From the NCBI GenBank assembly GCA_036563645.1, contig DATCMA010000014.1:1-64000 (forward strand): a DNA stretch of 64,000 nucleotides. The letters are read 5' to 3'. The stretch comes from DATCMA01 sp036563645 (lineage in GTDB: Bacteria > Actinomycetota > Actinomycetes > Mycobacteriales > Micromonosporaceae). The first letter of the stretch is position 1, and each line of letters starts with the position of its first letter. Below, piece after piece: positions 43,750 through 52,916 of this stretch. The notes beneath the pieces are model-generated. The model was not told where the DNA came from and did no database searches. It saw only the letters and a list, made by a program, of their open reading frames with translations. The translations under genes and the position numbers were made by a program.

Positions 43750-44640
43750 GTGTTTCCGTATCGGTCGATTCTGTTCGTGCCCGGGCATAAGCCCGAGTGG
43801 GCGCCGAAGGCGCTCGCCAGCGGCGCGGACTGCATCGTGCTCGACCTCGAGGATTCCGTGCCGGCTGAGCTCAAGGAAGCCAGCCGCGCGACGGTGCGCG
43901 CGACGCTGGCGGAGCTGCGGGCGGCGTCCCCGCGGGTGGGGCTCTTCGTCCGACCTAACCCGTTGGCCAGCCGGCTCACCGGCGCGGATCTCGAGGCGGT
44001 CGTCTGCCCGGAGCTCACCGGGCTCTTCGTCCCCAAGGTGAAAGACGCCGCCGACGTGGTGCGGTGGGAGGCGCTCATCGACTGGTTCGAGGTCCGCAAC
44101 GGCGCCTCCGACCTTGAAATGATCATTCCGGTGGAGATGGTCGAGGCGATCACCAACTGCTTCGAGATCGCTGCCGCCTCTCCCCGAGTCGGTGCCATGG
44201 TCGGCCCGACCTCCGAGCACGCCGACATCGCCCGCGCGGTCGGGTTCCGCCAGTCCCCGGAGGGCTCGGAAACCCTCTACTTGCGCAGCCGGGTCCTGCT
44301 GGCCTGCCGGCAGTACGGCCTGCACCCGCTGACCGGGCTGTGGGAGAACCTCAACGACCTCGACGGTCTTCGGCGGTTCGCCGACTACGGCCTCCAGCTC
44401 GGGTTCCGCGGGCAGATCGTCATCCATCCGTCGCACGTCCCCGTCGTCAACGAGGTGTTCACCCCCTCCGACGAGGAGGTCGCCTACTACGAGCAACTCG
44501 TCGCGACGGTCGAGCGAGCGGTGGCCGAGGGCGAAGGCGCCGTTCGCTTCCGCGGCACGCACGTCGATCTCGCCCACGCCGAGAAGGCGCGCGAATGGCT
44601 CGCACATGCGCGGCTCCTGCGGGAGGCCTCGGCGTCGTAA
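43750..44640 (+). CDS. CitE / HpcH-HpaI family CoA-ester lyase
   Basis: A 296-residue TIM-barrel lyase or aldolase of the citrate lyase beta/malyl-CoA lyase family. It starts YRSILFVPGHKPEWAPKAL, has the metal-site segment CIVLDLEDSVP, a second acidic metal region in IIPVEMVEA and the C-terminal GFRGQIVIHPSHVPVVNEVFTP that closes the site. Such enzymes cleave or form 3-hydroxyacyl-CoAs such as malyl-, citramalyl- or beta-methylmalyl-CoA. It follows a CoA ligase by nine bases, so its substrate may be a hydroxy-diacid CoA. Which one cannot be told. Confidence 0.9.
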   Translation: MFPYRSILFVPGHKPEWAPKALASGADCIVLDLEDSVPAELKEASRATVRATLAELRAASPRVGLFVRPNPLASRLTGADLEAVVCPELTGLFVPKVKDAADVVRWEALIDWFEVRNGASDLEMIIPVEMVEAITNCFEIAAASPRVGAMVGPTSEHADIARAVGFRQSPEGSETLYLRSRVLLACRQYGLHPLTGLWENLNDLDGLRRFADYGLQLGFRGQIVIHPSHVPVVNEVFTPSDEEVAYYEQLVATVERAVAEGEGAVRFRGTHVDLAHAEKAREWLAHARLLREASAS

Positions 44641-44682
44641 CGCGCCGTGTCACGCCGGACAGCCGAGCAGTGAATCACGATC

Positions 44683-44705
44683 AGCGCCCGTGCCGAACGG
44701 GCGCT
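44683..44705 (+). other. Hairpin between lyase and binding-protein genes
   Basis: AGCGCCCGT (44683-44691) pairs perfectly with ACGGGCGCT (44697-44705). No T-run follows. It may be a processing or attenuation structure that sets the level of the downstream binding protein. Confidence 0.4.
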
Positions 44706-44740
44706 TCGCCCACCCTGTCCTGAGGGCACTGGAGGAATAG

Positions 44741-46024
44741 ATGACCTTATTGAGGCGCACCCGCCGAGCGCTCCCGTTCGGCATGGCCGTCCTGCTCGGC
44801 GTGTCGCTGACGGGATGCGCGGACGACGGTACCGGTGGCGGAAGCGGGACGGTGACCACGTCGGTGACGTATGGCGCCGACAAGCAGGCGTACATCGACG
44901 CGCTCGCCGACATGGAACCGGTGACGCTCACGATCCAAAGCCCGGCGCCGAAAGGCGCGGCGACCGGTCGCCGGTTCGAAGCCTACGCGGCCGCTGTGGA
45001 GGAGTGGTCCGGCGGCAAGATCAAGTTCAACGTCGTGTTCTCCAACGGCGTGGCGCCACCGGCCGAAGTGGACGACGCGCTCGCAGACGGCCGTCTCGAC
45101 GTCGGCTCGATCATTCCCTCTCTCGAGCCGGCCGACTTCCCCGCGTCGAACGCGCTGTGGGAGCTGTCGTTCATCGGCCGCCAGACGCCGGTGGATGGCC
45201 AGCTGCAGTGGCACGGCGCGATGCTCGAGACCGCGGTCGGACTCGACGAGATCTACCAGGAGTACGAGCGGAAGGGGATCAAGCTCCTGCTGCCCGCGTT
45301 CGCGGCCGGCGCCTTCTACGTCAACTGCGCGGACTCTCGTTTCGACCTGGCCTCGCTCAAGGGCCGCGACATCGCCATCCAGAGCAAGATGCAAGGCACG
45401 CAGGCCCAGGCCTTGGGGATGAACCCGGTCTCCGCGAACTACGCGGAGATGTTCGAGAGCCTCCAGCGGGGGATCGTCGACTGCACGATGTCGAGCCTCA
45501 CCATCTCGCTGCTCGGTGGGTACATTCCCGCGGCGCCGCACTTCGCCTACCACCCGGAGATCGGCATTCAGTCGCCGGGTGGCAGCATCGCCATCAGCCT
45601 CGACCGGTGGAATGCCCTGCCGCTCGCCGCGCAGCAGCTCTTGTACGACCGGCTGGACGTCCTGCTGGACGCGAGCTTGAAGGCCACCTGGGAGAACGTC
45701 GCGGCCGGGCTGAAGGCCGTGAAGGACGCGAAGGGCAGCTTCGTCGAGCTCACGGGTGACGCGCTGGAGGCGCTGCGGAAGGCGAACGACGACGCGCTCG
45801 CGGCGGCGCGCTCCTCGGCCCCGGTGCGCGACCCGAACGGGTTCGTCGACACCCTGCTCAAGGCGGTGGACACCTGGGGTGAGCTGGTGCGGAACGTCGG
45901 CATCCGGGACGTCACGGTGGGCTACGACGGATTCGAGGAGTGGCACGCCGCGGGTGTGCCGGACCTCCAGTCCTACTACAACGCCCTGTGGGAGCGGGCA
46001 CTCGACAAGCGGCGCCCGTCGTGA
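44741..46024 (+). CDS. TRAP transporter substrate-binding lipoprotein, second copy
   Basis: A 427-residue DctP-type receptor paralogous to the 20494 product. The signal peptide (LPFGMAVLLGVSL) ends in lipobox LTGC. Core segments match: APKGAATGRRFEAYAAAVEEWSGGKI, DDALADGRLDVGSI and MFESLQRGIVDCTMSSL. Differences in the region ELSFIGRQTPVDGQ and in the ligand-pocket half imply different ligand specificity. No permease gene accompanies it, so it probably docks to the DctQM pair at 21843-23946. GGAGG lies six bases before the ATG. A strong terminator follows. Confidence 0.92.
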   Translation: MTLLRRTRRALPFGMAVLLGVSLTGCADDGTGGGSGTVTTSVTYGADKQAYIDALADMEPVTLTIQSPAPKGAATGRRFEAYAAAVEEWSGGKIKFNVVFSNGVAPPAEVDDALADGRLDVGSIIPSLEPADFPASNALWELSFIGRQTPVDGQLQWHGAMLETAVGLDEIYQEYERKGIKLLLPAFAAGAFYVNCADSRFDLASLKGRDIAIQSKMQGTQAQALGMNPVSANYAEMFESLQRGIVDCTMSSLTISLLGGYIPAAPHFAYHPEIGIQSPGGSIAISLDRWNALPLAAQQLLYDRLDVLLDASLKATWENVAAGLKAVKDAKGSFVELTGDALEALRKANDDALAAARSSAPVRDPNGFVDTLLKAVDTWGELVRNVGIRDVTVGYDGFEEWHAAGVPDLQSYYNALWERALDKRRPS

Positions 46025-46044
46025 CACAGCGGTGAGCCGTCCAT

Positions 46045-46093
46045 AAAACTGGCGGCGTACCCCGTCGTGGAAGGGTACGCCGCCAGTTTTTTT
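46045..46093. terminator. Strong terminator, convergent genes
   Basis: An 18-bp perfect stem, 46045-46062 with 46073-46090, a ten-base loop and a seven-base T-run ending at 46093. On the minus strand the A-run at 46045-46048 gives a matching T-run, so it can serve the crotonase operon as well. Confidence 0.92.
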
Positions 46094-46157
46094 CTTGTTC
46101 TTTCTCGTGATTTTTCAGTTCTGGTGATTCGGGAATCGCGTCAGCGCGTCTCGCGAT

Positions 46158-46919
46158 TCACCGTCCGGTCCACCGCGGCGGCCGCTTCTCCAGGAACGCG
46201 CGGGCACCTTCCTTGGCGTCCTCGGACTCGCGGACGGGTTGGACGATCGCGTCTTGCCGATCGAACTGCTCGGCGAGCGGCCAGTCGACGGATTCGATCA
46301 TCACCCGCTTGGAGGCGACGAGGGCGAGCGGCGCGTTGGCGGCCACCTCCTCGGCGAGCTCGAGCGCCACCTCCAAGGCGCGCCCGGGCTCGGTGAGCCG
46401 GTTGACCAGGTGGACCTCGGCCGCCTCGGTGGCGGGCCACATCCGCCCGGTCAGGACGAGCTCCATCGCGAGGTGATAGGGGATGCGCCGGTGCAGGCGG
46501 AGCAAGCCCCCCGCCGCGGCCGTCAGCCCGCGCTTGACCTCGGGCAGGCCGAACTTCGCCTCGCGCGAGGCGACCACGAGATCACACGACAGGACGATCT
46601 CGAAGCCGCCGGCCAGCGCGTACCCCTCGACCGCGGCGATGAGCGGTTTAGCCGGCGGCTTCTTGACGAGCCCGGCGAAACCGCGCCCCTCGACCACCGG
46701 ACGTTCGCCCCGGGTGAAGCCCTTGAGGTCCATGCCCGAGCAGAAGGTGCCGTTCGCCCCGGTGATGATGCCGACGCTCAAGTCCGGCCGTTCGTCCAGC
46801 ATCGTCACCGCGTCGGCGATTTCCCGGGCCATCGCCAGGGACATGGCGTTTCGAGACTCCGGCCGGTCCATCGTCATGACCAGCACCCGGCCGCGCTCTT
46901 CGACCTTGAGGTCGCCCAT
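46158..46919 (-). CDS. Enoyl-CoA hydratase (crotonase)
   Basis: Crotonase of 253 residues and the most canonical of the five here. It shows VLVMTMDRPESRNAMS, the oxyanion strand TFCSGMDL, VEGYALAGGFEIVLSCDLVVA and the catalytic glutamate region FGLPEVKRGLTAA. It should hydrate a 2-enoyl-CoA to a 3-hydroxyacyl-CoA. The ATG is preceded by GGAG. It is last in a three-gene minus-strand operon with thiolase and SDR, which together make the second half of a beta-oxidation cycle. Confidence 0.92.
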   Translation of the reverse strand: MGDLKVEERGRVLVMTMDRPESRNAMSLAMAREIADAVTMLDERPDLSVGIITGANGTFCSGMDLKGFTRGERPVVEGRGFAGLVKKPPAKPLIAAVEGYALAGGFEIVLSCDLVVASREAKFGLPEVKRGLTAAAGGLLRLHRRIPYHLAMELVLTGRMWPATEAAEVHLVNRLTEPGRALEVALELAEEVAANAPLALVASKRVMIESVDWPLAEQFDRQDAIVQPVRESEDAKEGARAFLEKRPPRWTGR

Positions 46920-46949
46920 TGGTGTCTCCTCGTTCGTCGTGGCTCGTGG

Positions 46950-47708
46950 TCAGCGCGGGCTCATCCGGAGGGCGCCGTCCAGCCGAATCGTTTCGCCGTT
47001 GAGCATCTTGTTCTCGATGATGTGCATCGCGAGGCTCGCGAATTCGTCGGGCCGGCCAAGCCGCGATGGGTGCGGAACCTGGGCGGCCAACCTGTCCCGG
47101 ATGTCCTGCGAGAACCGCGCCAAAATCGGTGTGTCGAAAACGCCCGGGGCGATCGAGGTGACGCGAATTTTCTTGCTCGCGAGGTCACGAGCCGCCACCA
47201 GGGTCATGCCGACGACGCCCGCCTTCGCCGACGCGTACGGAATCTGCCCAATCTGCCCTTCCCACGCGGCGATCGAGGCGGTCAATACGCACACGCCGCG
47301 TTCCTCGTCGACCTCCTCGTTGCGCGCCATACGCGCGGCCGCCAGGCGCAGGGTGTTGAACGTGCCCACCAAGTTGATGGAGATGAGGTTCTGGTACATC
47401 TCCAAGGACCCGGGGCTGCCGTCCTTCTCGACGACCCGGACGGTCCCTCCCTTGCCCGCGCAGTGCACGAGGACGCGGAACGGAGCCTTCTTTTCCGCGG
47501 CGTCGAGCGCCTCGTCCACGCGCTGGGGATCGGTCACATCACCCTGGACAAACGTGCCGCCAATCTCTTTGGCGACGCTCTCGCCGAGCTCGCCGTTCAA
47601 GTCGTAAATGACGACGTGGGCTCCGGCGGCAGCGAGCCGGCGCGCGGTGGCGGCGCCGAGCCCAGACGCTCCTCCGGTGACGAGAACAGATGTCCCCTTG
47701 ACGTCCAA
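46950..47708 (-). CDS. SDR, 3-hydroxyacyl-CoA dehydrogenase type II-like
   Basis: A 252-residue SDR with TGGASGLG near residue 11, Asp after the second strand (VVIYDLNGE) indicating NAD, the catalytic YASAK and the C-terminal RLGRPDEFASLAMHIIENKMLNGETIRLDGALR. The pattern resembles type II 3-hydroxyacyl-CoA dehydrogenases, which act on branched hydroxyacyl-CoAs. It starts with TTG, supported by AGGAG seven bases upstream. It lies between crotonase and thiolase, which fits the 3-hydroxyacyl-CoA oxidation step. Confidence 0.9.
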   Translation of the reverse strand: MDVKGTSVLVTGGASGLGAATARRLAAAGAHVVIYDLNGELGESVAKEIGGTFVQGDVTDPQRVDEALDAAEKKAPFRVLVHCAGKGGTVRVVEKDGSPGSLEMYQNLISINLVGTFNTLRLAAARMARNEEVDEERGVCVLTASIAAWEGQIGQIPYASAKAGVVGMTLVAARDLASKKIRVTSIAPGVFDTPILARFSQDIRDRLAAQVPHPSRLGRPDEFASLAMHIIENKMLNGETIRLDGALRMSPR

Positions 47709-47735
47709 TTCAATTCTCCTTTGTCACACGGGCCG

Positions 47736-48935
47736 TCACAGGCGCTCAATGAGGGTGGCGTTGGCCATTCCGCCGGCCTCACACATCACTTGAAGACCGA
47801 ATTGCTGGTCGTTGTCTTCGAGCGCGTGCAGCATGGTCGTCATCAGCCGGGCGCCGGAAGCCCCGAGCGGATGACCAAGCGCGATCGCGCCACCCCTCGG
47901 GTTCAGCTTGTCGGGGTCGACGTCGTCGAATTCCGCGAGCCACGCCAGGGGAACGGGTGCGAACGCCTCATTGACCTCGATGTGGTCGATGTCGGAGAGG
48001 GACATCCCGGAGCGCTGCAACAGCCGGCGTGTGGCCGGAATGGGCGCCGTGAGCATGAGCAGGGGATCGTCGCCGCAGACCGCCATCGAGTGGATCCGGG
48101 CACGCGGGGTGAGGCCGAGTTCCTCCGCCTTGGCGCGACTGGTCAACAGCAGTGCGCTGGCCCCGTCAGTGATCTGGGACGAGTTACCGGCGGTGATGGA
48201 CCAGTCGACGTCGGGGAAACGTTCGGCGAGTTCGGGCGTCTGGAAGACCGGCTTGAGCTCCGCGAGCCGCTCCACGGTGGTGTCGGGGCGGATCGTCTCG
48301 TCGCGGTCGAAGACCCCGGAGGGCGTTGTGATCGGAATGATCTCGCGGTCGAAGGCCCCACTCGCCTGCGCCTGAGCGGCGAGTCGGTGCGACCGTGCCG
48401 AGTACTCATCGAGCGCGGTGCGGTCGAGCTTCCACCGCGCGGCGACGAGCTCCGCGGCGACGCCTTGCGACACGAGGCCAGGGGCGTACCGCTCGGTGAC
48501 CCGCGGGCCGAAGGGGTCGGCGCCCATGCGGGCCGATCCCATCGGCACACGGCTCATCGACTCGACACCGCCCGCGATGACGATGTCGTACGTCCCGGCC
48601 CGGATCCCCTGCGCCGCGAAGTGCACCGCCTGCTGACTCGATCCGCACTTGCGGTCGATGGTCACCGCCGGTACGTGCTCGGGGAAGCCGGCCGCGAGCC
48701 AGGCCATCCGTCCCGGGGTCGCGGACTGTTCGCCCGCTTGGGAGACGCAGCCGATGATCACGTCGTCGACCATCCCCGGGTCGATACCGCACCGGTCGAC
48801 GAGGGCGGCGAGCGTCTGAGCGAGCAGGTCAACCGGGTGGACCTCGGCTAGCGCCCCGCCCGCCCGGCCTTTCCCGCTCGCCGTCCGTACGGCGCCAATG
48901 ATCACTGCGTCTGCCGGGGATTGCGCAACTGCCAT
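47736..48935 (-). CDS. Acetyl-CoA acyltransferase (thiolase II family)
   Basis: Biosynthetic/degradative thiolase of 399 residues that cleaves 3-ketoacyl-CoA. All catalytic residues are present: Cys97 in DRKCGSSQQA, His355 in GGAIALGHPLGASG and Cys385 in MCEAGGMANA. This contrasts with the thiolase-fold protein at 28919, which lacks them. It is first in the minus-strand operon with SDR and crotonase. No Shine-Dalgarno sequence precedes its ATG, and the shared 11-bp box lies just ten bases upstream, so transcription may begin very near the start codon. Confidence 0.94.
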   Translation of the reverse strand: MAVAQSPADAVIIGAVRTASGKGRAGGALAEVHPVDLLAQTLAALVDRCGIDPGMVDDVIIGCVSQAGEQSATPGRMAWLAAGFPEHVPAVTIDRKCGSSQQAVHFAAQGIRAGTYDIVIAGGVESMSRVPMGSARMGADPFGPRVTERYAPGLVSQGVAAELVAARWKLDRTALDEYSARSHRLAAQAQASGAFDREIIPITTPSGVFDRDETIRPDTTVERLAELKPVFQTPELAERFPDVDWSITAGNSSQITDGASALLLTSRAKAEELGLTPRARIHSMAVCGDDPLLMLTAPIPATRRLLQRSGMSLSDIDHIEVNEAFAPVPLAWLAEFDDVDPDKLNPRGGAIALGHPLGASGARLMTTMLHALEDNDQQFGLQVMCEAGGMANATLIERL

Positions 48936-48944
48936 GGTTATTGC

Positions 48945-48955
48945 TTATCATGATT
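48945..48955. promoter_or_regulatory. Shared 11-bp box TTATCATGATT, copy 2
   Basis: Identical to 16754-16764 and again in a divergent promoter gap, here between thiolase (-) and acyl-CoA dehydrogenase (+). It is 10 bases from the thiolase start, a good position to block its transcription. Confidence 0.45.
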
Positions 48956-49044
48956 GTCATCAGAAGTCCATGGGGCGACCGCAGCGCGAGCGGTTCGTAG
49001 ACACCCCTCGCCAGCTCAATCACGCACGTCAGAAAGAGGCCCGT

Positions 49045-50199
49045 ATGACCACAAAGGACGATTACGCCGACATCCGCAGTTTGGCTGCGCAGGTGGCGGC
49101 CGAGGTCTACGGACCGCTAGCGGAAGAGATGGACCGCTCCCGTACCCCAATCTCTTACGAACAGCGGCGGCAGCTCGGCGACTTGGGATTCCTCGGTATC
49201 GCGCTTCCGGAGAAGTATGGCGGCGCCGGGGCACCCCTCGCCCAGGCGTTGGTTGTCATCGAGGAGTTCGCCAAGGTGTGCCGGCCGGCGGCCTTCCAAA
49301 TCTTCGAGGCGAACACCGGGCCGTCCCAGGTCATCAATCACCTCGGCACCGAGGAGCAGCGTGAGCGCTGGCTCCCGCCGATTATCACCGGTGAGAAGAC
49401 CATGGCGGTCGCGATTTCCGAGCCGGACGCCGGTTCGGCGGCGACCGACATGCGGACCACCGCGAAACCCGTTGACAACGGCTTCATCCTCAACGGCACG
49501 AAGCGCTGGATATCGAACGGCGGCGAGGCGGACCTCTACCTCGTGTACTGCCGGCTCAGCGACGCCCCCGGGTCGAAGGGCATCGGCGCGGTCGTCATCG
49601 ACAAGGACATGCCCGGCGTCAGCTTCGGAAAGCCGGAGCGGCTCATCGGCTTCCGCGGTATTCCCTCCGCTGACGTCATCATGGAAGACGTCTTCGTGCC
49701 CAAGGAGAACCTCGTCGTTCCCGCCGGCGGTTTCCGCAAGCTCTTCCACGTGTTCTCCATCGAACGCCTGGGGAACACGACCATGAGCTTGGCGATCGCG
49801 CAGGCGGCGCTGGACGCCACCGTCTCCTACGTGCAGAAGCGCGAACAGTTCGGCAAACCGCTCATCGAGTTCCAGAGCGTGCAGCTCGCCCTCGCGGACA
49901 TGCTCCTCATGGTCGAGAGCGCCCGCTTGCTGCGGGACCGGGCGGTGGCGACCGTGGACAACGGACTGCCCAACCCGCTCTACGTCTCCCTGGCTAAGTG
50001 CGCCGCCAACGAGATGGCCAAGAAGGTCACCGACATGGCCATGCAGCTCCACGGCGCCAATGGCCTGACGGAGGAGTACGGTCTGGAGCGGCTCCACCGG
50101 GACGCCCACGGGTGGGCGGTGGCGGGCGGGACGCCGACGATGCAGCGGATCCGAATCATCAGCGAATTCCTCGGCCGGAAGTTCGACCAGCGCCGCTGA
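49045..50199 (+). CDS. Acyl-CoA dehydrogenase (homomeric type)
   Basis: Canonical acyl-CoA dehydrogenase of 384 residues: MAVAISEPDAGSAATDM for FAD/substrate binding, NGTKRWISNG, KREQFGKPLIEFQSVQ, and catalytic Glu344 in HGANGLTEEYGLER with GGTPTMQRIRII at the end. Unlike the alpha/beta pair at 5143/6347 it has everything for a homotetramer. ATG 49045 is preceded by AAAGAGG. A second dehydrogenase gene follows after 31 bases. The acyl substrate is unknown; neighbours suggest a cyclic acid. Confidence 0.93.
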   Translation: MTTKDDYADIRSLAAQVAAEVYGPLAEEMDRSRTPISYEQRRQLGDLGFLGIALPEKYGGAGAPLAQALVVIEEFAKVCRPAAFQIFEANTGPSQVINHLGTEEQRERWLPPIITGEKTMAVAISEPDAGSAATDMRTTAKPVDNGFILNGTKRWISNGGEADLYLVYCRLSDAPGSKGIGAVVIDKDMPGVSFGKPERLIGFRGIPSADVIMEDVFVPKENLVVPAGGFRKLFHVFSIERLGNTTMSLAIAQAALDATVSYVQKREQFGKPLIEFQSVQLALADMLLMVESARLLRDRAVATVDNGLPNPLYVSLAKCAANEMAKKVTDMAMQLHGANGLTEEYGLERLHRDAHGWAVAGGTPTMQRIRIISEFLGRKFDQRR

Positions 50200-50230
50200 C
50201 CGCCGCCCAGGGGAAAGAGAGGATCGTGCC

Positions 50231-51370
50231 GTGGAAGGCCAACCCTTCGACCTCGGCCCGCAGTATCGGCAGCTCCAGGAGACCGCCCGGACGGTCGCCG
50301 CGGAGGTCGAGCCGTTCGCCGCGGAGGCCGACGCGATGACTGAGGTGCACCCGCGCTGCCGCGAGGTGCTCCAGGCGAGCGGGCTCACCCGCCACGTCGT
50401 GCCGGCGGCCTACGGCGGGGCGAGCGACACCCTCGACCCGCTCGCGATCGCGGTGGTGCGCGAGGCGCTGATGTACACCTCGGCTCACCTCGACTCGCTG
50501 TTCGCCATGCAGGGCATCGGCAGCTACGCGCTCGCGGTCGGGGGCTCCGAGGAGCTCAAGAGCGCGTGGCTGCCGAAAGTGGCGGCGCTCGAGGTCATCG
50601 CCGGTTTGGCGTTGACCGAGCCGGATGTGGGCTCCGACCTCCGCGCGGTCAGCACAACCGTGACCGCCGACGGCGACTCCGTGCGCATCACCGGCCGCAA
50701 GTCGTTCATCACCAACGGGGGCGCGGCGGACTTCTACAGCGTCCTGGGGCGCGAGGGGGACGGCTGGTCGATGGTCCTCGTGCCGGCCGACACGCCGGGC
50801 CTCACGGTCGAGCGCGGCGCGGACCTCATCGCCCCCCACATCCTGGGTGAGCTCACCTTCGACGACGTGGTCGTGCCCGCGACCCACCGGATCGGGGTCC
50901 CCGGAAAGGCGTTCTCCCTGGTCTTGCAGACGCTCGCGGTGTTCCGAGTGAGCGTCGCGGGCTCCGCCGTGGGGCTTGCGCAGGCCGCGCTCGACGAGGC
51001 GCTGCGCCACGCCCGTACCCGAGAGCAGTTCGGCAAGCCGTTGGCGGAGATCGGCGCGGTCTCCCAATACCTTGCCCTGTCGTGGACGGAGGTGGAGACA
51101 GCCCGGGCGATCACCTACCGCGCCGCGGCGCTGGCCCAGGCTGACCCCCTGCGCCACCTCGACTACTCGTCGATCGCCAAGGTGGCGGCCACCGAAGCCG
51201 CCGGCCGCGTGGTCGACCGGTCGGTGCAGGTCATGGGGCGGTTCGGGCTGGTGTCGGGCTCGAAGATCGAGCGGTTGTACCGCAACGCGCGGCCGCTGCG
51301 GATCTACGAGGGCGCCACGGAGGTCCTGCTCGACTCGCTCGCTCGTCGACTCGTCAAGGGAGCCCACTGA
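50231..51370 (+). CDS. Acyl-CoA dehydrogenase-like protein lacking the usual catalytic glutamate
   Basis: Acyl-CoA dehydrogenase family member of 379 residues with the FAD segment GLALTEPDVGSDLRAV, TGRKSFITNGG, TREQFGKPLAEIGAVSQ and a C-terminal PLRIYEGATEVLLDSLA. The canonical active-site stretch reads GRFGLVSGSKIER, putting Gly343 where glutamate is expected, and the alternative position (TLAVFRVSVAG) has none either. It may use another base, work with the neighbouring dehydrogenase, or catalyse a different flavin reaction. GTG start; it shares one base with the next gene (TGATG). Confidence 0.88.
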   Translation: MEGQPFDLGPQYRQLQETARTVAAEVEPFAAEADAMTEVHPRCREVLQASGLTRHVVPAAYGGASDTLDPLAIAVVREALMYTSAHLDSLFAMQGIGSYALAVGGSEELKSAWLPKVAALEVIAGLALTEPDVGSDLRAVSTTVTADGDSVRITGRKSFITNGGAADFYSVLGREGDGWSMVLVPADTPGLTVERGADLIAPHILGELTFDDVVVPATHRIGVPGKAFSLVLQTLAVFRVSVAGSAVGLAQAALDEALRHARTREQFGKPLAEIGAVSQYLALSWTEVETARAITYRAAALAQADPLRHLDYSSIAKVAATEAAGRVVDRSVQVMGRFGLVSGSKIERLYRNARPLRIYEGATEVLLDSLARRLVKGAH

Positions 51371-52119
51371 TGGATTTGCAGCTGAGGGACAGGGTCATCC
51401 TGGTCACCGGGGCGAGCCGGGGACTGGGCGCCGCGATGGCGGTGGCGCTCGCGGCGGAAGGGGCCACCGTCGTGGCCGCGGCCCGGTCCACGCAGGCGCT
51501 AGCCGACGTGGCGGCCCGGGGCGAGGGCCGGATCACGGCGATCGAGGTTGATATGCGGGACGAGGCACGGGTCGCCGGCCTCGTCGACGAGGTGGTGTCG
51601 CGGTTCGGCCGTATCGACGGCTTGGTGAACAACGCGGGGATCGCGCCGGCGGGGAAGTTCGTTGACCAAGATCCGGAGATTTGGAAAGAGACGCTGGCGG
51701 TCAACGTCTTCGCGCCGATGCTGCTCGCGCAAGCCGCCGGGCGCCACATGATCGCGCAGGGTGGCGGCAAGATCGTCAACATCGCCTCGACGACCGGCGT
51801 GCGCGGCAAGCCCCAGCTCGTGGGGTATTCGACCTCCAAAGGAGCCATCGTTCGGTTCACCGAGGCGCTCGCCGCCGAGTGGGCCTCGAAGAACGTCCAG
51901 GTCAACTGTGTCGCTCCCGGGGCGTTCCGCACGGACGCCCAGCGGGCGGTGCTCGAGTCGGAGGACTTGCTGCGCCGGCGGATCGCGAAGATCCCAGCGG
52001 GGCGGATCGCCGAGCCCGAGGAGCTCGTGCCGCTCGTGTGTCTCCTCTTGTCGCCCCTGTCGTCGTTCACCACGGGTGCGATCTTCGTGGTGGACGGCGG
52101 CGAGTCCGGAAAGCTGTGA
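51370..52119 (+). CDS. Short-chain dehydrogenase/reductase (FabG/BadH-like)
   Basis: SDR of 249 residues with TGASRGLG, an NNAG motif in LVNNAGIAPAG, catalytic Ser region NIASTTG, YSTSK and C-terminal FTTGAIFVVDGGESG. The overall form fits FabG-like or hydroxyacyl-CoA dehydrogenases. Its place between two acyl-CoA dehydrogenases and a BadI/MenB-like crotonase is compatible with oxidation of a ring hydroxyl next to a CoA thioester, as BadH does in cyclohexanecarboxylate degradation, but this is inference from context. Confidence 0.91.
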   Translation: MDLQLRDRVILVTGASRGLGAAMAVALAAEGATVVAAARSTQALADVAARGEGRITAIEVDMRDEARVAGLVDEVVSRFGRIDGLVNNAGIAPAGKFVDQDPEIWKETLAVNVFAPMLLAQAAGRHMIAQGGGKIVNIASTTGVRGKPQLVGYSTSKGAIVRFTEALAAEWASKNVQVNCVAPGAFRTDAQRAVLESEDLLRRRIAKIPAGRIAEPEELVPLVCLLLSPLSSFTTGAIFVVDGGESGKL

Positions 52120-52121
52120 CG

Positions 52122-52907
52122 ATGATTATCGATGCGCATACCCATGTGTGGCCGGACCACATCGCGGCGGCGGCGCTGAGCGGGAACCGGGTGCCCGGGC
52201 TGGAGCCCCGGGGCGACGGCACGATCAGTGGCCTGACCGCCGAGATGACGCGCAGCGGCGTCGACATCAGCTGTTGTCTCGCGATCGCGAATCAGGCCCG
52301 CCACGTCGACAAGGTCAACGCCTTCGTGGCGAGCGTCGCCTCGGAGCGGCGCATCCCGTTCGGCACCGTCCACGTTGATCTGTCGGTGGAGGAGAATCTC
52401 GCCAGTCTGCGCCGCCACGGGCTGCGGGCGGTGAAGATTCACCCGCTGTTCCAGCGCTTCCCGCTCAACCACCCGCGGCTGTGGGAGATCTTCGAGGCCT
52501 TCGGCGAGGACTACGTGGTGATCACCCACGTCGGCGCCGGCGGCGACGCCTACACCAACAGCCTCTCCAGCCCGGCCATGATTCGGGATATCGCCAAGCA
52601 GTTCCCGAAGCTGCGCCTGGTGGCCTGTCACTTCGGGGGCTACCGGATTTTCGACGACGCCGCGGAGCTGCTCGCGGGCGTGGACGTCGTGTTGGAGACG
52701 AGCTGGCCGCCGGCGCTCACCACGCTGCGCCCGGAGCGCGTCCGTGACCTGATCCGCAAGCACGGCGCGGAGCGCATCGTGTTCGGCTCGGACTGGCCCA
52801 TGACGAATCCCGCTGAGGAGATCCGCGCCATCGAGGCCTTGGGGCTGCGCGACGACGAGGTCAAGGCCATCTTGGGTGGCACGCTCCAGAGGTTGCTAGG
52901 GCTGTAG
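52122..52907 (+). CDS. Amidohydrolase family 2 (ACMSD-like) protein
   Basis: Metal-dependent hydrolase or decarboxylase of 261 residues. The N-terminal metal motif is IIDAHTHVWP, with further ligand candidates VITHVGAGGD and HFGG near the middle and the C-terminal metal aspartate in IVFGSDWPMTNP. The family includes decarboxylases of the ACMSD type and C-C hydrolases. It begins two bases after the SDR stop; the true start is ATG 52122, well inside the longer open frame. It probably removes or hydrolyses a group on a cyclic intermediate. Confidence 0.89.
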   Translation: MIIDAHTHVWPDHIAAAALSGNRVPGLEPRGDGTISGLTAEMTRSGVDISCCLAIANQARHVDKVNAFVASVASERRIPFGTVHVDLSVEENLASLRRHGLRAVKIHPLFQRFPLNHPRLWEIFEAFGEDYVVITHVGAGGDAYTNSLSSPAMIRDIAKQFPKLRLVACHFGGYRIFDDAAELLAGVDVVLETSWPPALTTLRPERVRDLIRKHGAERIVFGSDWPMTNPAEEIRAIEALGLRDDEVKAILGGTLQRLLGL

Positions 52908-52916
52908 GTGCTGGTG

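Noticed and set aside
44683..44705. Rho-independent terminator after the lyase gene
   Set aside because: The nine-base stem has no T-run and the next gene is on the same strand, so it is kept only as a hairpin of unknown role.
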